Shown here in pieces: positions 8,298 to 16,744 of a stretch of 64,000 nt of DNA. A program made the position numbers and the translations under genes. The stretch comes from CAZTYI01 sp964466185 (GTDB lineage: Bacteria; Chlamydiota; Chlamydiia; Chlamydiales; SM23-39): NCBI GenBank assembly GCA_964466185.1, contig CAYXMS010000002.1, positions 1 through 64,000 on the forward strand, given 5' to 3'. Position 1 is the stretch's first letter. Each line of letters opens with the position of its first letter. The notes beneath the pieces are model-generated. The model had not been told where the DNA came from and made no database searches. It saw only the letters and a list, made by a program, of their open reading frames with translations.

Positions 8298-10028
8298 TTA
8301 TCTGCCTTTATCATAAGCCTGTTTTTGATAGCTGATCGGCCCGTTTATCCAGTTTGCATTTTTCAGCCAATGGTCCGGATAACCTATTTCTTTAATCGGT
8401 TTAGGGATATTTATCGATCCATTGGCATATTTTTCAAAAAGATAAAAACCAAGCTGCCACCATTTTTTAATGATATTCTCAGAATTTTTTAAACAAAAAT
8501 CTGTAATAAATTCTCTCATTAGCTCGGGATCTTGCCAATACAGCTCTATTGCTTTTTTTTCGATTTGTTTAATCTTTTGTATTTGCTCTGTTTCTTCTTT
8601 TTTTTGTTTTTTTTGAATTTCTTTAATCATGTAGCTGAATTTTTGGGACGCTAAATTAGAAACAAAGTTAAAAGGCCAAAAAGCGCTTTCGGCATAAAAG
8701 GTAAAAGAGGTTTTTTTAGAAAAGCTTTTCGGTAGATTTTGTACGCCAACATAAAAAGGCATATAACAGCAGGCTAAAGGCTGGTCAAAGCCGATCCAGA
8801 CAACATAGGCTAAAGGCTTAGGTAAATAAGAGCGTAGTTCTACAACATGGCTGTAGTTGCAGCTGTAAATGGAAATCGGCCTTTCCCAAGCGCCGAAAAT
8901 TGGTTTTTTTACAGCGCCGGGTATATTCATTTGGGGGTCGTAGGGGCCTTTATAACGATAAGGGCAGCCGAATGGTCCAGAGGCAATCGGCTGTTTAGAC
9001 AGATCAAATGGAGTATCTTGATAATAGTCTCTTAATAGGCTGAAAATGTCTTGCAAGGCTAGTTTTTTATCGGGCTTTAAAGAAAAGGCAAAGGCTTTAC
9101 TGTAGCCATTTTCCACCCAAGGACAAAAATAAAGAGAAGGAGCAAGTTTGCTTTGCACTCGCCAGATTCGTCTTAAACAGTGATAAGGATGATAAAACTC
9201 TCCAGGGCTGACTGATAAAAGCCAGTCGAAGCTGCCGTCGTGATTGAGCCAATTATTTTTCTCGGCTATTTGAAACAAGTTCTTGCCATATATTAAATCG
9301 GGATCATTCGGAGAAATAGATCTGATGCGAAATTCATTGGCCCCGACAAATACTTCTCCATCCGGTACTTTTTTTGCAACCCAAAGGGCGCCTGTGCATT
9401 CGGGAGAAGCACAAATTTCTAGGACCCAGCCCTCGTTTTTATCGGCTATTACTAACATTTCCCCCCAATCTGAATAGCCATAGGCCTCTGCCAAAGAACC
9501 TATAATTTTACAGGCCTGTTTGGCTGTTTTGGCTCTTTCCAGGGCAAGGCGGGTCAGCTCTGTAATATCCAAAAGTCGGCATGCAGAAGGGGGATATTTG
9601 AATTTACAGGCGCAGGTGCTCTCGGCAATGGCTACGCCTTCTTCATTAACAATAGCATAGTTGCCGTCAAAATAGCTGTAAGTATGGTTTGTTTGCTCAA
9701 TTTCGCCATAAATAGGGGTTTTGGGATATTGGGGCAGGTATTCATAATTAGGGCCTCTTTCCAGACCGTTATATCTGGGAAAGCCGATTCCTGTATAAGC
9801 AATGGCTCTTTTGGCTCCTGGCGGATAATCTTTTCCCGGTACAAAAACGATTCTTTTATCATCTTCAAAATTGCCGTCGTCTGTATGGGCTAAGATCACA
9901 GATCCGGTTTGAGAAGCGGATTTTGTGACTAGAATGACCGTACAGGAAAATAGCTGGGAAAAGAATAAAGACCCCAAAAGGAAAAAACAGCAGAAAAAGC
10001 TAGGTCTTTTCAGATATTTAAAAAGCAT
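8298..10028 (-). CDS. Exported C69-family (Ntn-hydrolase) peptidase
   Basis: 576 residues. A hydrophobic N-terminal segment (residues ~8-28) is followed at once by Cys29 in SCTVILVTKSAS, the position of the N-terminal nucleophile exposed by processing in C69 dipeptidases. ILAHTDDGN, the YAIVNEEGVAIAEST block and the WVLEIC and VGANEF segments fit the PepD-type fold. Cleavage of short peptides outside the cytoplasm is inferred; it would complement the amino/dicarboxylic acid symporter encoded upstream on the same strand. The C-terminal ~130 residues are charged and helical, beyond the catalytic core. Confidence 0.8.
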   Translation of the reverse strand: MLFKYLKRPSFFCCFFLLGSLFFSQLFSCTVILVTKSASQTGSVILAHTDDGNFEDDKRIVFVPGKDYPPGAKRAIAYTGIGFPRYNGLERGPNYEYLPQYPKTPIYGEIEQTNHTYSYFDGNYAIVNEEGVAIAESTCACKFKYPPSACRLLDITELTRLALERAKTAKQACKIIGSLAEAYGYSDWGEMLVIADKNEGWVLEICASPECTGALWVAKKVPDGEVFVGANEFRIRSISPNDPDLIYGKNLFQIAEKNNWLNHDGSFDWLLSVSPGEFYHPYHCLRRIWRVQSKLAPSLYFCPWVENGYSKAFAFSLKPDKKLALQDIFSLLRDYYQDTPFDLSKQPIASGPFGCPYRYKGPYDPQMNIPGAVKKPIFGAWERPISIYSCNYSHVVELRSYLPKPLAYVVWIGFDQPLACCYMPFYVGVQNLPKSFSKKTSFTFYAESAFWPFNFVSNLASQKFSYMIKEIQKKQKKEETEQIQKIKQIEKKAIELYWQDPELMREFITDFCLKNSENIIKKWWQLGFYLFEKYANGSINIPKPIKEIGYPDHWLKNANWINGPISYQKQAYDKGR

Positions 10029-10159
10029 GTTTTAACTATTTTTGTTTTTTGAACTTTTCTTCGGTCATTTTGTTTTACCGGTTTAAAGCAGCAATAGCTA
10101 AAGCAAAGTTTTGTGTCAAGACGGGGAATAAAAAACAGCTATTTATAGGATCAGCTTTT

Positions 10160-11407
10160 TTAAGTGTTTGTCTTTCCAGACAGGTGCGCTACTACTGTTG
10201 TGCTGACCGAATTACCAAAAACGTTAACGGTAGTTCTTGGCATGTCTAGAAAGCGGTCAATAGCAAAAATAGGAGCGATTAGCTCAACTGGTAACCCCAG
10301 AGCTTTTAAAATGATCATAGCTGAAACTAGACAGCCAGAGGGAATGGGGGCTACGCCTAGAGTGGTTAAAAAAGTTAAAAAGAAGATCATCAGCTGATTG
10401 CTAAAGTTTAATTCCAAACCGGAAGCTTTGGCTAGAAAAAAAACAGATAAAAATACAAATAAAGCTGTTCCTGTTAAATTTACTGAAGTGGCTAAAGGCG
10501 TAACTAGGCTGGTAATCTTGTTGGGAATTTTAGCATTTTTTTCCAAACACTCAATGGTGACTGGCAAGGTAGCTGAAGAAGAAGAAGTGGAAAAAGCAGT
10601 AACAATCGCCGGCAGCATCGCTTTAAAATGTTTAAAAACTTGCACCTTAGCCGCAAATTTTAAAACTAGGGGAAAAATAACTAAAAATAAAATTAATAAT
10701 CCGGTCAGAGTAAATAAAGAAAAATAGCCCAGCTGTTTTAAAGTCTCCAGTCCTGTAGAAGCAAATGTTTTAGCAATTAAACAAAAAACGCCAAGTGGTA
10801 GAAAAAACATCAGTTTTCCCGTTAAAAAAAGCATGCTTTGAAAAAGACCCTGGAAAAAGTTTTTTATGGTTTTGGCAGGAGCAGATTCAATATGTTTCAG
10901 AGCAAGTCCTAAAATAATGCTAAAAAAAATAATTCCTAAAATCTGGCTTTCTGCAAAAGCAGCAAAAATATTGGAAGGTATAATTTTTAAAAGCATTTGA
11001 GCAAATGGGCCGTCTCCAGCTATTTCTACAGGAGCAGGTAAAGAGGTAAAAGCAGCTGTAATTTTTAAAGTGTCTGCAGCAGCAAAAAAAGAGCTTTGCA
11101 ATAAACTGACCAGCAGCCAGGCTGTTAAAACAGCCAAAAAATTTAAACCAAGAAAAGTTAGAATGGTTTTCGTTCCAATTTGAGCAAAGTTTTTTTCTTC
11201 CCCCATTTGTGAAATACCGGAAATAATAGAGGCCGAAACTAAAGGAATTACTAAAAGCATTAAAGCGTTTAAAAAGAGCCTGCCGATCAAATCATAAATA
11301 GAATAAAAACTAAAGCCTAAAATACCGCTTTCTCGACCCGAATACATCCCAGCAAAAATAGCCATGGCAATAGCAATTAAAATAGCATAAAAAGATTTAT
11401 TTCTCAT
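10160..11407 (-). CDS. Dicarboxylate/amino acid:cation symporter (DAACS family)
   Basis: 415 residues with eight or more hydrophobic segments. The serine-rich re-entrant loop AFSTSSSSATLPVT and the region PLATSVNLTGTALF are diagnostic of glutamate/aspartate/dicarboxylate:Na+ or H+ symporters (GltP/SdcS type); the later segments around APIPSGCLVSAMII and DMPRTTVNVFGNSV fit the substrate site. Inner membrane; imports glutamate, aspartate, serine or C4-dicarboxylates. The gene is divergent from the 11.7-kb operon; the shared ~320-bp spacer holds the promoter annotated for the other side. Confidence 0.9.
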   Translation of the reverse strand: MRNKSFYAILIAIAMAIFAGMYSGRESGILGFSFYSIYDLIGRLFLNALMLLVIPLVSASIISGISQMGEEKNFAQIGTKTILTFLGLNFLAVLTAWLLVSLLQSSFFAAADTLKITAAFTSLPAPVEIAGDGPFAQMLLKIIPSNIFAAFAESQILGIIFFSIILGLALKHIESAPAKTIKNFFQGLFQSMLFLTGKLMFFLPLGVFCLIAKTFASTGLETLKQLGYFSLFTLTGLLILFLVIFPLVLKFAAKVQVFKHFKAMLPAIVTAFSTSSSSATLPVTIECLEKNAKIPNKITSLVTPLATSVNLTGTALFVFLSVFFLAKASGLELNFSNQLMIFFLTFLTTLGVAPIPSGCLVSAMIILKALGLPVELIAPIFAIDRFLDMPRTTVNVFGNSVSTTVVAHLSGKTNT

Positions 11408-11640
11408 AAAATTTTACCTAAGTGATGATAAGCCAAAATAATATCTGCATTAAAAATGATTGGCTGTAACAGTAAGTTAAAAAATCTGGGATCTAAAGAC
11501 AAGCTTTTTAAGAAAAATACTTTTTTTCATGAAATCATATATTTTTATGTTGTTACATATTAATTACTTATGCATTGAAAGTTGTCGGGACTAGAATCTT
11601 TTGGTAATTTTAAATTTTAAATCGTTTAATTATTAATTTA

Positions 11641-11670
11641 TTTACATAAAATAAAAAAGAATGTTATAAT
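11641..11670 (+). promoter_or_regulatory. Sigma-70-like extended -10 promoter of the 11.7-kb operon
   Basis: TTTACA (11641-11646), 18-nt spacer, TATAAT (11665-11670) with TG one base upstream. An AAAAGGG ribosome binding site and the ATG at 11731 follow about 50 and 60 nt later. The rest of 11408-11640 is AT-rich and shows nothing else recognisable. Confidence 0.6.
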
Positions 11671-11730
11671 AATACTTTATTTTAATAAATTAGTTTAATT
11701 ATTTAACATATTATAAAAGGGAATAATTAT

Positions 11731-11946
11731 ATGTCGCTACCAGCTGATAATTCTATATCTGGCCAATTAAATCAGCCTGTTCAAACTGGTTTTTCTGCAC
11801 ATGAAACGCAGCAAAGTCCTCAAGATATAAGAATACAATATACCAGAGAAGCAATTTTGTTTTTTAGAAACAGTCCTCTTTCCCATTCAATACCTCAGCC
11901 TTTAAGGGATTATAATATGGCTTTTGATAACAGGGAAGGTAGTTAA
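11731..11946 (+). CDS. Small disordered protein resembling a eukaryotic eIF4E-binding protein (4E-BP)
   Basis: 71 residues, polar, rich in Ser, Gln and Pro, with no membrane segment; likely disordered. Residues 37-49 read YTREAILFFRNSP. Human 4E-BP1 has YDRKFLMECRNSP at its eIF4E-binding site: Tyr, Arg and the RNSP block align without gaps, and Arg-Ile precedes with one residue before the Tyr in both. Ile42-Leu43 take the place of Leu-Met in the canonical Y-x4-L-phi motif. The following LSHSIP resembles VTKTPP. 4E-BPs block translation by keeping eIF4E from eIF4G; mimicry is inference. A promoter and an AAAAGGG site lie upstream, and the stop overlaps the next start (TAATG), so the two genes should be translationally coupled. 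Confidence 0.65.
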   Translation: MSLPADNSISGQLNQPVQTGFSAHETQQSPQDIRIQYTREAILFFRNSPLSHSIPQPLRDYNMAFDNREGS

Positions 11947-13895
11947 TGAGCTCGCAGATTAATGCTGTTGTTTATTCTAACTCGGAAACCTGTTCTTACA
12001 ATGATATTCATTTGCCTTCACAGCAAAGAATCGGTTTTTTATACCATAGGCTGATTTCTTTAGTGGATAATTCTGTTTTAATTGAAATGGGAGAGGTGGA
12101 AAAAAATAGCCGCGTTTATGCAGATTATGGCAGCCAATTAAAAGAAATAGCCAAGCTTTTAAAGATTTTAGGTGTTTCTAAAGCAGATCGAAAAGCGCAA
12201 GCTTTTTTCATCCAATTTTTTTATGAACTAAAGAAAGATAAAATAGAGCTAATCCCATCTTCGGAAACCGAGGGTATGTTTTTTTTAACAGTGGATGGTA
12301 AAAATAAATATGTTTTTAAGCCAGGGGAAAAACGCGCTTATATAGAAACTTTAGCTAGAAAAGTAGCTTTGGCAGCTAATTTAGAAAAGCATATTCCAGA
12401 AGGCCTATATTGTTCATTGCGTATGCCGTCTGTTCAGATGGCAGCTGATCCGTGGAATGCTGCATCTTTTGATTTTGCAAAACAGGAAGACCTACAAACT
12501 CAAAGCTCTGATACAGATTCGGTAGAGGAATCAGAAGAAGATGAAGAAGACTATTCATCAGATGATTCATGGGATGAATTGTCTGAGAAAGATGCTACCT
12601 GTTCTAATTTTGGCGAATGGGGTTTGCCAACTTATTTGGGAGCTTCGACTTTTGATGATCTGGACTTGTCCGTTGGCAGGGACCCTTTAGCGCGTAGTTT
12701 TAGGCGCGGATCTGAAGTTTCAGAAGATGAGCAGTCATTAGAAGAGATGCAAGACCCTATTATTATAGAGTTGTTTAATGGCCTGGTGCGTCAGATTTTC
12801 CCTGATTCTATTACAGGCGGTTTTTTAACGGGTATTTTGGAAAGGTTTGTAGAAGAAGATGGGGAATTGGTCAATCCGGCAAAAGTCGCTGATATGTTTA
12901 TTCTAATGGCCATGATCGGTCTGAGAGATACCTGTGCAGATAATATTAAAGGTAAAGAAGGTATTTATATTGATGCCGAAGACTCGTTTCCCTTGCCGGA
13001 AAATATGGCTCAATTAGATGATGTCGCTCTTTTTCAGTTGAATTTTCTAGTGCGGGGAGCTGAAGAAAGTCCAGTTATTCATAAGCCTGTTAATGTGCTG
13101 GATCTGGCTTTTAAAAAAGATGTCAGTCCAACAGTTTTAATGAGTATTATGCAAGAAAAGATTTTATTTTTTGATGCTGTAGCTGAAAAAGAACTACAGG
13201 CAGTTTTAGTTTGCGAAACCACTCAAGAAGAAGAAAAAGTTCAGATTGAAATCTTGGAAGATGGCAGAATAGTTTTTAAAAGTGAAAACAGAAAAGAAAA
13301 GTTTCAGGAAATTATTAATCAAATGACTTCCGGAAATCTGCAGATGCTGCCCGAGGGCTGGCATTTTAAAATGGTAGGTAAAGATGCAGGCGGTAATAAA
13401 GTAATAATCGAAATACCTTGCAAACATGCTATTTCAGGTTATTTTAGTTATCTTAAAAAACAGACTTTTTTACCGGCTATGCCTGTTAGGGTTATCGATA
13501 GCGTAATAGATAGAACAACTCGCATTAAACAGTTTATTAATTTTGAAAAGCTAATTATTCCAATCGATATTTTGAAACAGGTAGACCCTTGTTTTAATTG
13601 GCAATTGGAAGCTTCTTCTGATCATTTTGAAAAAAGATTAACCCTGGAAGATTTTGAAAAAATCATGCCGGATGCTCAAAGAGCTCGGGAAGCATATCAA
13701 GCATATTTACGCCTTCAAAATACAACGCCTTTATCTTTTATCGGCAGTCAGTCTCCAAGGAAATTAGGTCTTATCTCGCCGCCTCCAAATTTGATTTCAA
13801 TAGACAGAAGAAGCGGGATTGTAGAAGAAGGGGGCAATTCTTCAATGGCAGTAGGAAGAAAAAGAGAAATGTCTGCTCCGGTAATATCTAAATAG
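11946..13895 (+). CDS. Atypical kinase-fold-like protein, candidate effector
   Basis: 649 residues, no signal peptide. FLTVDGKNKYVFKPGEK (113-129) followed by E134 resembles the N-lobe of phosphoinositide-kinase-like folds, with K125 as candidate ATP-binding lysine. After an acidic Ser/Asp/Glu linker (~185-220), IGLRDTCADNIKGKEG (324-339) and YIDAEDSFP (341-349) resemble the catalytic D...N and metal-binding D of the lipid-kinase-like lanthipeptide LanM domain (D..x..EN and IDLET.F). Candidate residues: D328, N333, D343. The C-terminal ~280 residues are unassigned. It starts in the stop codon of the 4E-BP-like gene and has its own GGAAGG site. Kinase activity is inference; a pseudokinase is possible. 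Confidence 0.6.
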   Translation: MSSQINAVVYSNSETCSYNDIHLPSQQRIGFLYHRLISLVDNSVLIEMGEVEKNSRVYADYGSQLKEIAKLLKILGVSKADRKAQAFFIQFFYELKKDKIELIPSSETEGMFFLTVDGKNKYVFKPGEKRAYIETLARKVALAANLEKHIPEGLYCSLRMPSVQMAADPWNAASFDFAKQEDLQTQSSDTDSVEESEEDEEDYSSDDSWDELSEKDATCSNFGEWGLPTYLGASTFDDLDLSVGRDPLARSFRRGSEVSEDEQSLEEMQDPIIIELFNGLVRQIFPDSITGGFLTGILERFVEEDGELVNPAKVADMFILMAMIGLRDTCADNIKGKEGIYIDAEDSFPLPENMAQLDDVALFQLNFLVRGAEESPVIHKPVNVLDLAFKKDVSPTVLMSIMQEKILFFDAVAEKELQAVLVCETTQEEEKVQIEILEDGRIVFKSENRKEKFQEIINQMTSGNLQMLPEGWHFKMVGKDAGGNKVIIEIPCKHAISGYFSYLKKQTFLPAMPVRVIDSVIDRTTRIKQFINFEKLIIPIDILKQVDPCFNWQLEASSDHFEKRLTLEDFEKIMPDAQRAREAYQAYLRLQNTTPLSFIGSQSPRKLGLISPPPNLISIDRRSGIVEEGGNSSMAVGRKREMSAPVISK

Positions 13896-13928
13896 AGAAG
13901 GTCTATTGGAAGATGGCGGGCGTGTATA

Positions 13929-13948
13929 GCATATTACTACGTAATATG
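13929..13948. terminator. Hairpin downstream of the kinase-like gene
   Basis: CATATTAC-TAC-GTAATATG forms an 8-bp stem about 35 nt after the stop codon; a T-rich run comes ~30 nt later. A terminator role is plausible but the T-tract is not adjacent. Confidence 0.35.
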
Positions 13949-14125
13949 TGCAGCGTATGCTACTCTCATGGTTTATTATTTTTTTTCTGATCTTTTTAAT
14001 TAAAAAATTAATGTTCAAAAAATATTTTTTCTAAAAGTTTTAAAAGTGTATCTTTCTTAGTTGTTTTTGTTTTTTCTTGGCTTTAAATATGTTTTTTTGT
14101 TTCTTTAAAGAAGGAGATAGCTTTT

Positions 14126-14326
14126 ATGAGAGGTATAGTAAAATGGTTTTCTGATGAAAAAGGTTTTGGCTTTATTACGCCAGATGAGGGTAATCGGGAT
14201 TTAATAGTGCAGCGTATTAATATACAAATTCAGGATCATTATTTGTATGAAGGGCAAAGAGTGGAGTTTGATCAGGTCAGAGGACCAAAAGGGCCCGAGG
14301 CTATTAATGTCCATAGCGCAGATTGA
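14126..14326 (+). CDS. Cold-shock-domain protein with degenerate RNP2
   Basis: 66 residues. VKWFSDEKGFGFITPDEG is the conserved first half of bacterial CspA-type nucleic acid binding proteins and carries RNP1. The RNP2 site, normally VFVHF with a stacking Phe and His, reads LIVQRI here, so the second binding face appears changed. The C-terminal GPKGPEAINV is typical. A strong AAGGAG precedes the ATG. Probably an RNA or single-stranded DNA binding protein; the PEP synthase gene follows 36 nt later. Confidence 0.85.
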   Translation: MRGIVKWFSDEKGFGFITPDEGNRDLIVQRINIQIQDHYLYEGQRVEFDQVRGPKGPEAINVHSAD

Positions 14327-14362
14327 ATTTTAAATCTGCCGGATTAAAAAATAGGTTAAATC

Positions 14363-16744
14363 ATGAAATATATTCGCTTTTTTGAAACAGTCGGAAAAAA
14401 AGATGTAAATTTAGTCGGCGGAAAAAATAGTTCTTTGGGAGAGATGGTCAGGACTTTGAAAAAGCAAAAAATCAGCGTGCCCGATGGGTTTGCTATTACT
14501 TCGAAAGGGTATCAATGTTTTTTGGAAAAAAGCGGACTGAAAAAAACTATTTTTCAAATGCTGAAAAAAGAAAAAGAAAAAGCGGGTAAAAAAATTCGTA
14601 GATTAATAGATGCGGCTTTTTTTCCTCAAGAATTGGAAGAAGAAATTATTAAAGCTTATGCTATTTTGTCTAAACGTTCAAAAACTAAAAATGTAGCGGT
14701 GGCTGTGCGCTCATCTGCTACAGCAGAAGATTTGCCGACAGCTTCTTTTGCCGGCCAGCAGGAGTCTTTTTTGCATGTAACAGGAAAACTGGAGCTTTTA
14801 AAATACGCTAAAAAATGCATGGCTTCTTTGTTTACTGATAGATCTATCGCTTACCGTGAAGAAAAAGGTTTTGCCCATGATAAAGTGTTTTTGTCAGTAG
14901 GAGTGCAGAAAATGGTGCGTTCGGATAAAGGCGCTGCCGGAGTTATGTTTACTCTGGAAACGGAAAGCGGTTTTCGCGATATTGTGACCATTAATGCGGC
15001 CTATGGATTAGGAGAATATGTAGTCGGCGGTAAAATCAATCCTGATGAATATCAGATTTATAAGCCTTTTTTAAAAGAAACGAATAAACTGCCGATTATT
15101 GAAAAGACAATTGGATCGAAAGATAAAAAATTAATCTACGGATGCAAATCTCGCACTAAGAATATGAAGACTACAGCTAAAGACAGACAGAGCCTGGTTC
15201 TTTCCGATTCAGAAATTCTACAGCTTGCCAAATGGGCTGTGGAAATCGAAAAACATTATAAAACACCCATGGATATAGAATGGGCCAAAGACGGTTTTGA
15301 TAAACAGCTTTATATTGTACAGGCAAGGCCTGAAACTGTTTTTTCTAATAAAAAGGCGGTGTTTAAAACTTTCTCGCTTTCGGCTAAAGAAAAGGTTAAA
15401 GCCAAAATTCTGTTAAAAGGATTGGCTATTGGCAGTAAAATTGCAGCTGCTGAAGTCCAAGTTATCAAAAGTGTCAAAGAAATAGATAAATTTAAAAAAG
15501 GTAATATCTTGGTGACTACCACCACTACTCCTGACTGGATGCCGATTATGAAGCAGGCAGCCGGTATTATTACAGATCAGGGAGGTAGAACCTCGCATGC
15601 GGCTATAGTTAGCAGGGAATTGGATATTCCAGCTATTGTCGGCAGCGAAACGGCAACTAAACAGCTCAAGGATAAAATGCCCATTACTTTAGATTGCGCT
15701 GAAGGAGAGGAAGGAATTGTTTATTCCGGCATTTTAAAATATTCGGAAAAAGAAAATGTTTTAAAAAGGCCTAAAAAATTAAAAACAAAAATTATGATGA
15801 ATATAGCCTCTCCTTCGGCGGCATTGAAATATTTTGCTTTGCCTGTCGAGGGGGTAGGCCTGGCTAGAATGGAATTTATTATTTCTAATGTTATTAAAAT
15901 CCATCCTTTAGCGCTTTGCCATTTTGATCAGGTTAAAGACAAAAAAATAAAGCAGAAAATTCTTAGACTGACAGCCGGTCATAAGGATAAAAAGCAGTAT
16001 TTTGTCGACCTGCTTTCTGAAGGAATCGCTAAAATTGCCGCTTCTCAGTATCCTGATCCTGTAATCTTAAGAATGAGCGATTTTAAAACCAATGAATACG
16101 CCGCCCTAATTGGAGGTAGTTTTTTTGAGCCTAAAGAAGAAAATCCCATGATCGGTTTTAGAGGGGCCTGCCGCTATTATAGCGAACAATATAAAGAAGG
16201 CTTTGCCTTGGAATGCAGGGCAGTTAAAAGAGCCAGAGAAGTTTTGGGGTTTGATAATGTAATTGTTATGATACCTTTTTGCCGGACTTTAAAAGAGGCG
16301 GATCTGGTTTTAACAGCACTGCATAAAAATGGACTGGATATTAAATCCTCTAAAAATAAAAGAACAAAAAAGCAAAAGACAAAAAAATTGCAGGTCTATG
16401 TAATGGCTGAGATTCCTTCGAATATTATTTTAGCTGAGGAATTTGCTAAAAGATTCGATGGTTTTTCTATTGGCTCTAATGATTTAACCCAGTTGACTTT
16501 GGGTATTGATAGGGATTCGGCAGAGCTTGCCCATCTGTTTTCTGAAGATAATCTGGCAGTTAAAAATTCTATCAAGCAGCTTATTGTAAGAGCTCATAAG
16601 AAGGGGTGCAAGGTAGGAATTTGCGGACAAGCGCCCTCTGACAATCCGGCTTTTGCCAAATTTTTAATCGAAAATAAAATCGATTCTATTTCTTTAAATC
16701 CTGATAGCGTAATTGAAACGATTAAAAAGATCAGTTCCGGTTAA
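14363..16744 (+). CDS. ppsA: Phosphoenolpyruvate synthase
   Basis: 793 residues. It has the N-terminal ATP-grasp domain (LVGGKNSSLGEM near the start; VRSSATAEDLPTASFAGQQE), the central phosphohistidine domain (GGRTSHAAIVSRE with His412), and the C-terminal PEP/pyruvate-binding barrel (GVGLARMEF, GFRGACRYY, IGSNDLTQLTLGIDRD, GICGQAPSD). It makes PEP from pyruvate, ATP and water; the order of domains and absence of a regulatory insertion favour PpsA over pyruvate phosphate dikinase. With malic enzyme it could route C4 acids to PEP. Its 3' end overlaps the convergent speD-like gene by 14 nt. Confidence 0.92.
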   Translation: MKYIRFFETVGKKDVNLVGGKNSSLGEMVRTLKKQKISVPDGFAITSKGYQCFLEKSGLKKTIFQMLKKEKEKAGKKIRRLIDAAFFPQELEEEIIKAYAILSKRSKTKNVAVAVRSSATAEDLPTASFAGQQESFLHVTGKLELLKYAKKCMASLFTDRSIAYREEKGFAHDKVFLSVGVQKMVRSDKGAAGVMFTLETESGFRDIVTINAAYGLGEYVVGGKINPDEYQIYKPFLKETNKLPIIEKTIGSKDKKLIYGCKSRTKNMKTTAKDRQSLVLSDSEILQLAKWAVEIEKHYKTPMDIEWAKDGFDKQLYIVQARPETVFSNKKAVFKTFSLSAKEKVKAKILLKGLAIGSKIAAAEVQVIKSVKEIDKFKKGNILVTTTTTPDWMPIMKQAAGIITDQGGRTSHAAIVSRELDIPAIVGSETATKQLKDKMPITLDCAEGEEGIVYSGILKYSEKENVLKRPKKLKTKIMMNIASPSAALKYFALPVEGVGLARMEFIISNVIKIHPLALCHFDQVKDKKIKQKILRLTAGHKDKKQYFVDLLSEGIAKIAASQYPDPVILRMSDFKTNEYAALIGGSFFEPKEENPMIGFRGACRYYSEQYKEGFALECRAVKRAREVLGFDNVIVMIPFCRTLKEADLVLTALHKNGLDIKSSKNKRTKKQKTKKLQVYVMAEIPSNIILAEEFAKRFDGFSIGSNDLTQLTLGIDRDSAELAHLFSEDNLAVKNSIKQLIVRAHKKGCKVGICGQAPSDNPAFAKFLIENKIDSISLNPDSVIETIKKISSG

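Noticed and set aside
10160..10727. Plus-strand frames within the symporter gene
   Set aside because: They are antisense shadows of a gene with clear DAACS motifs and membrane segments.
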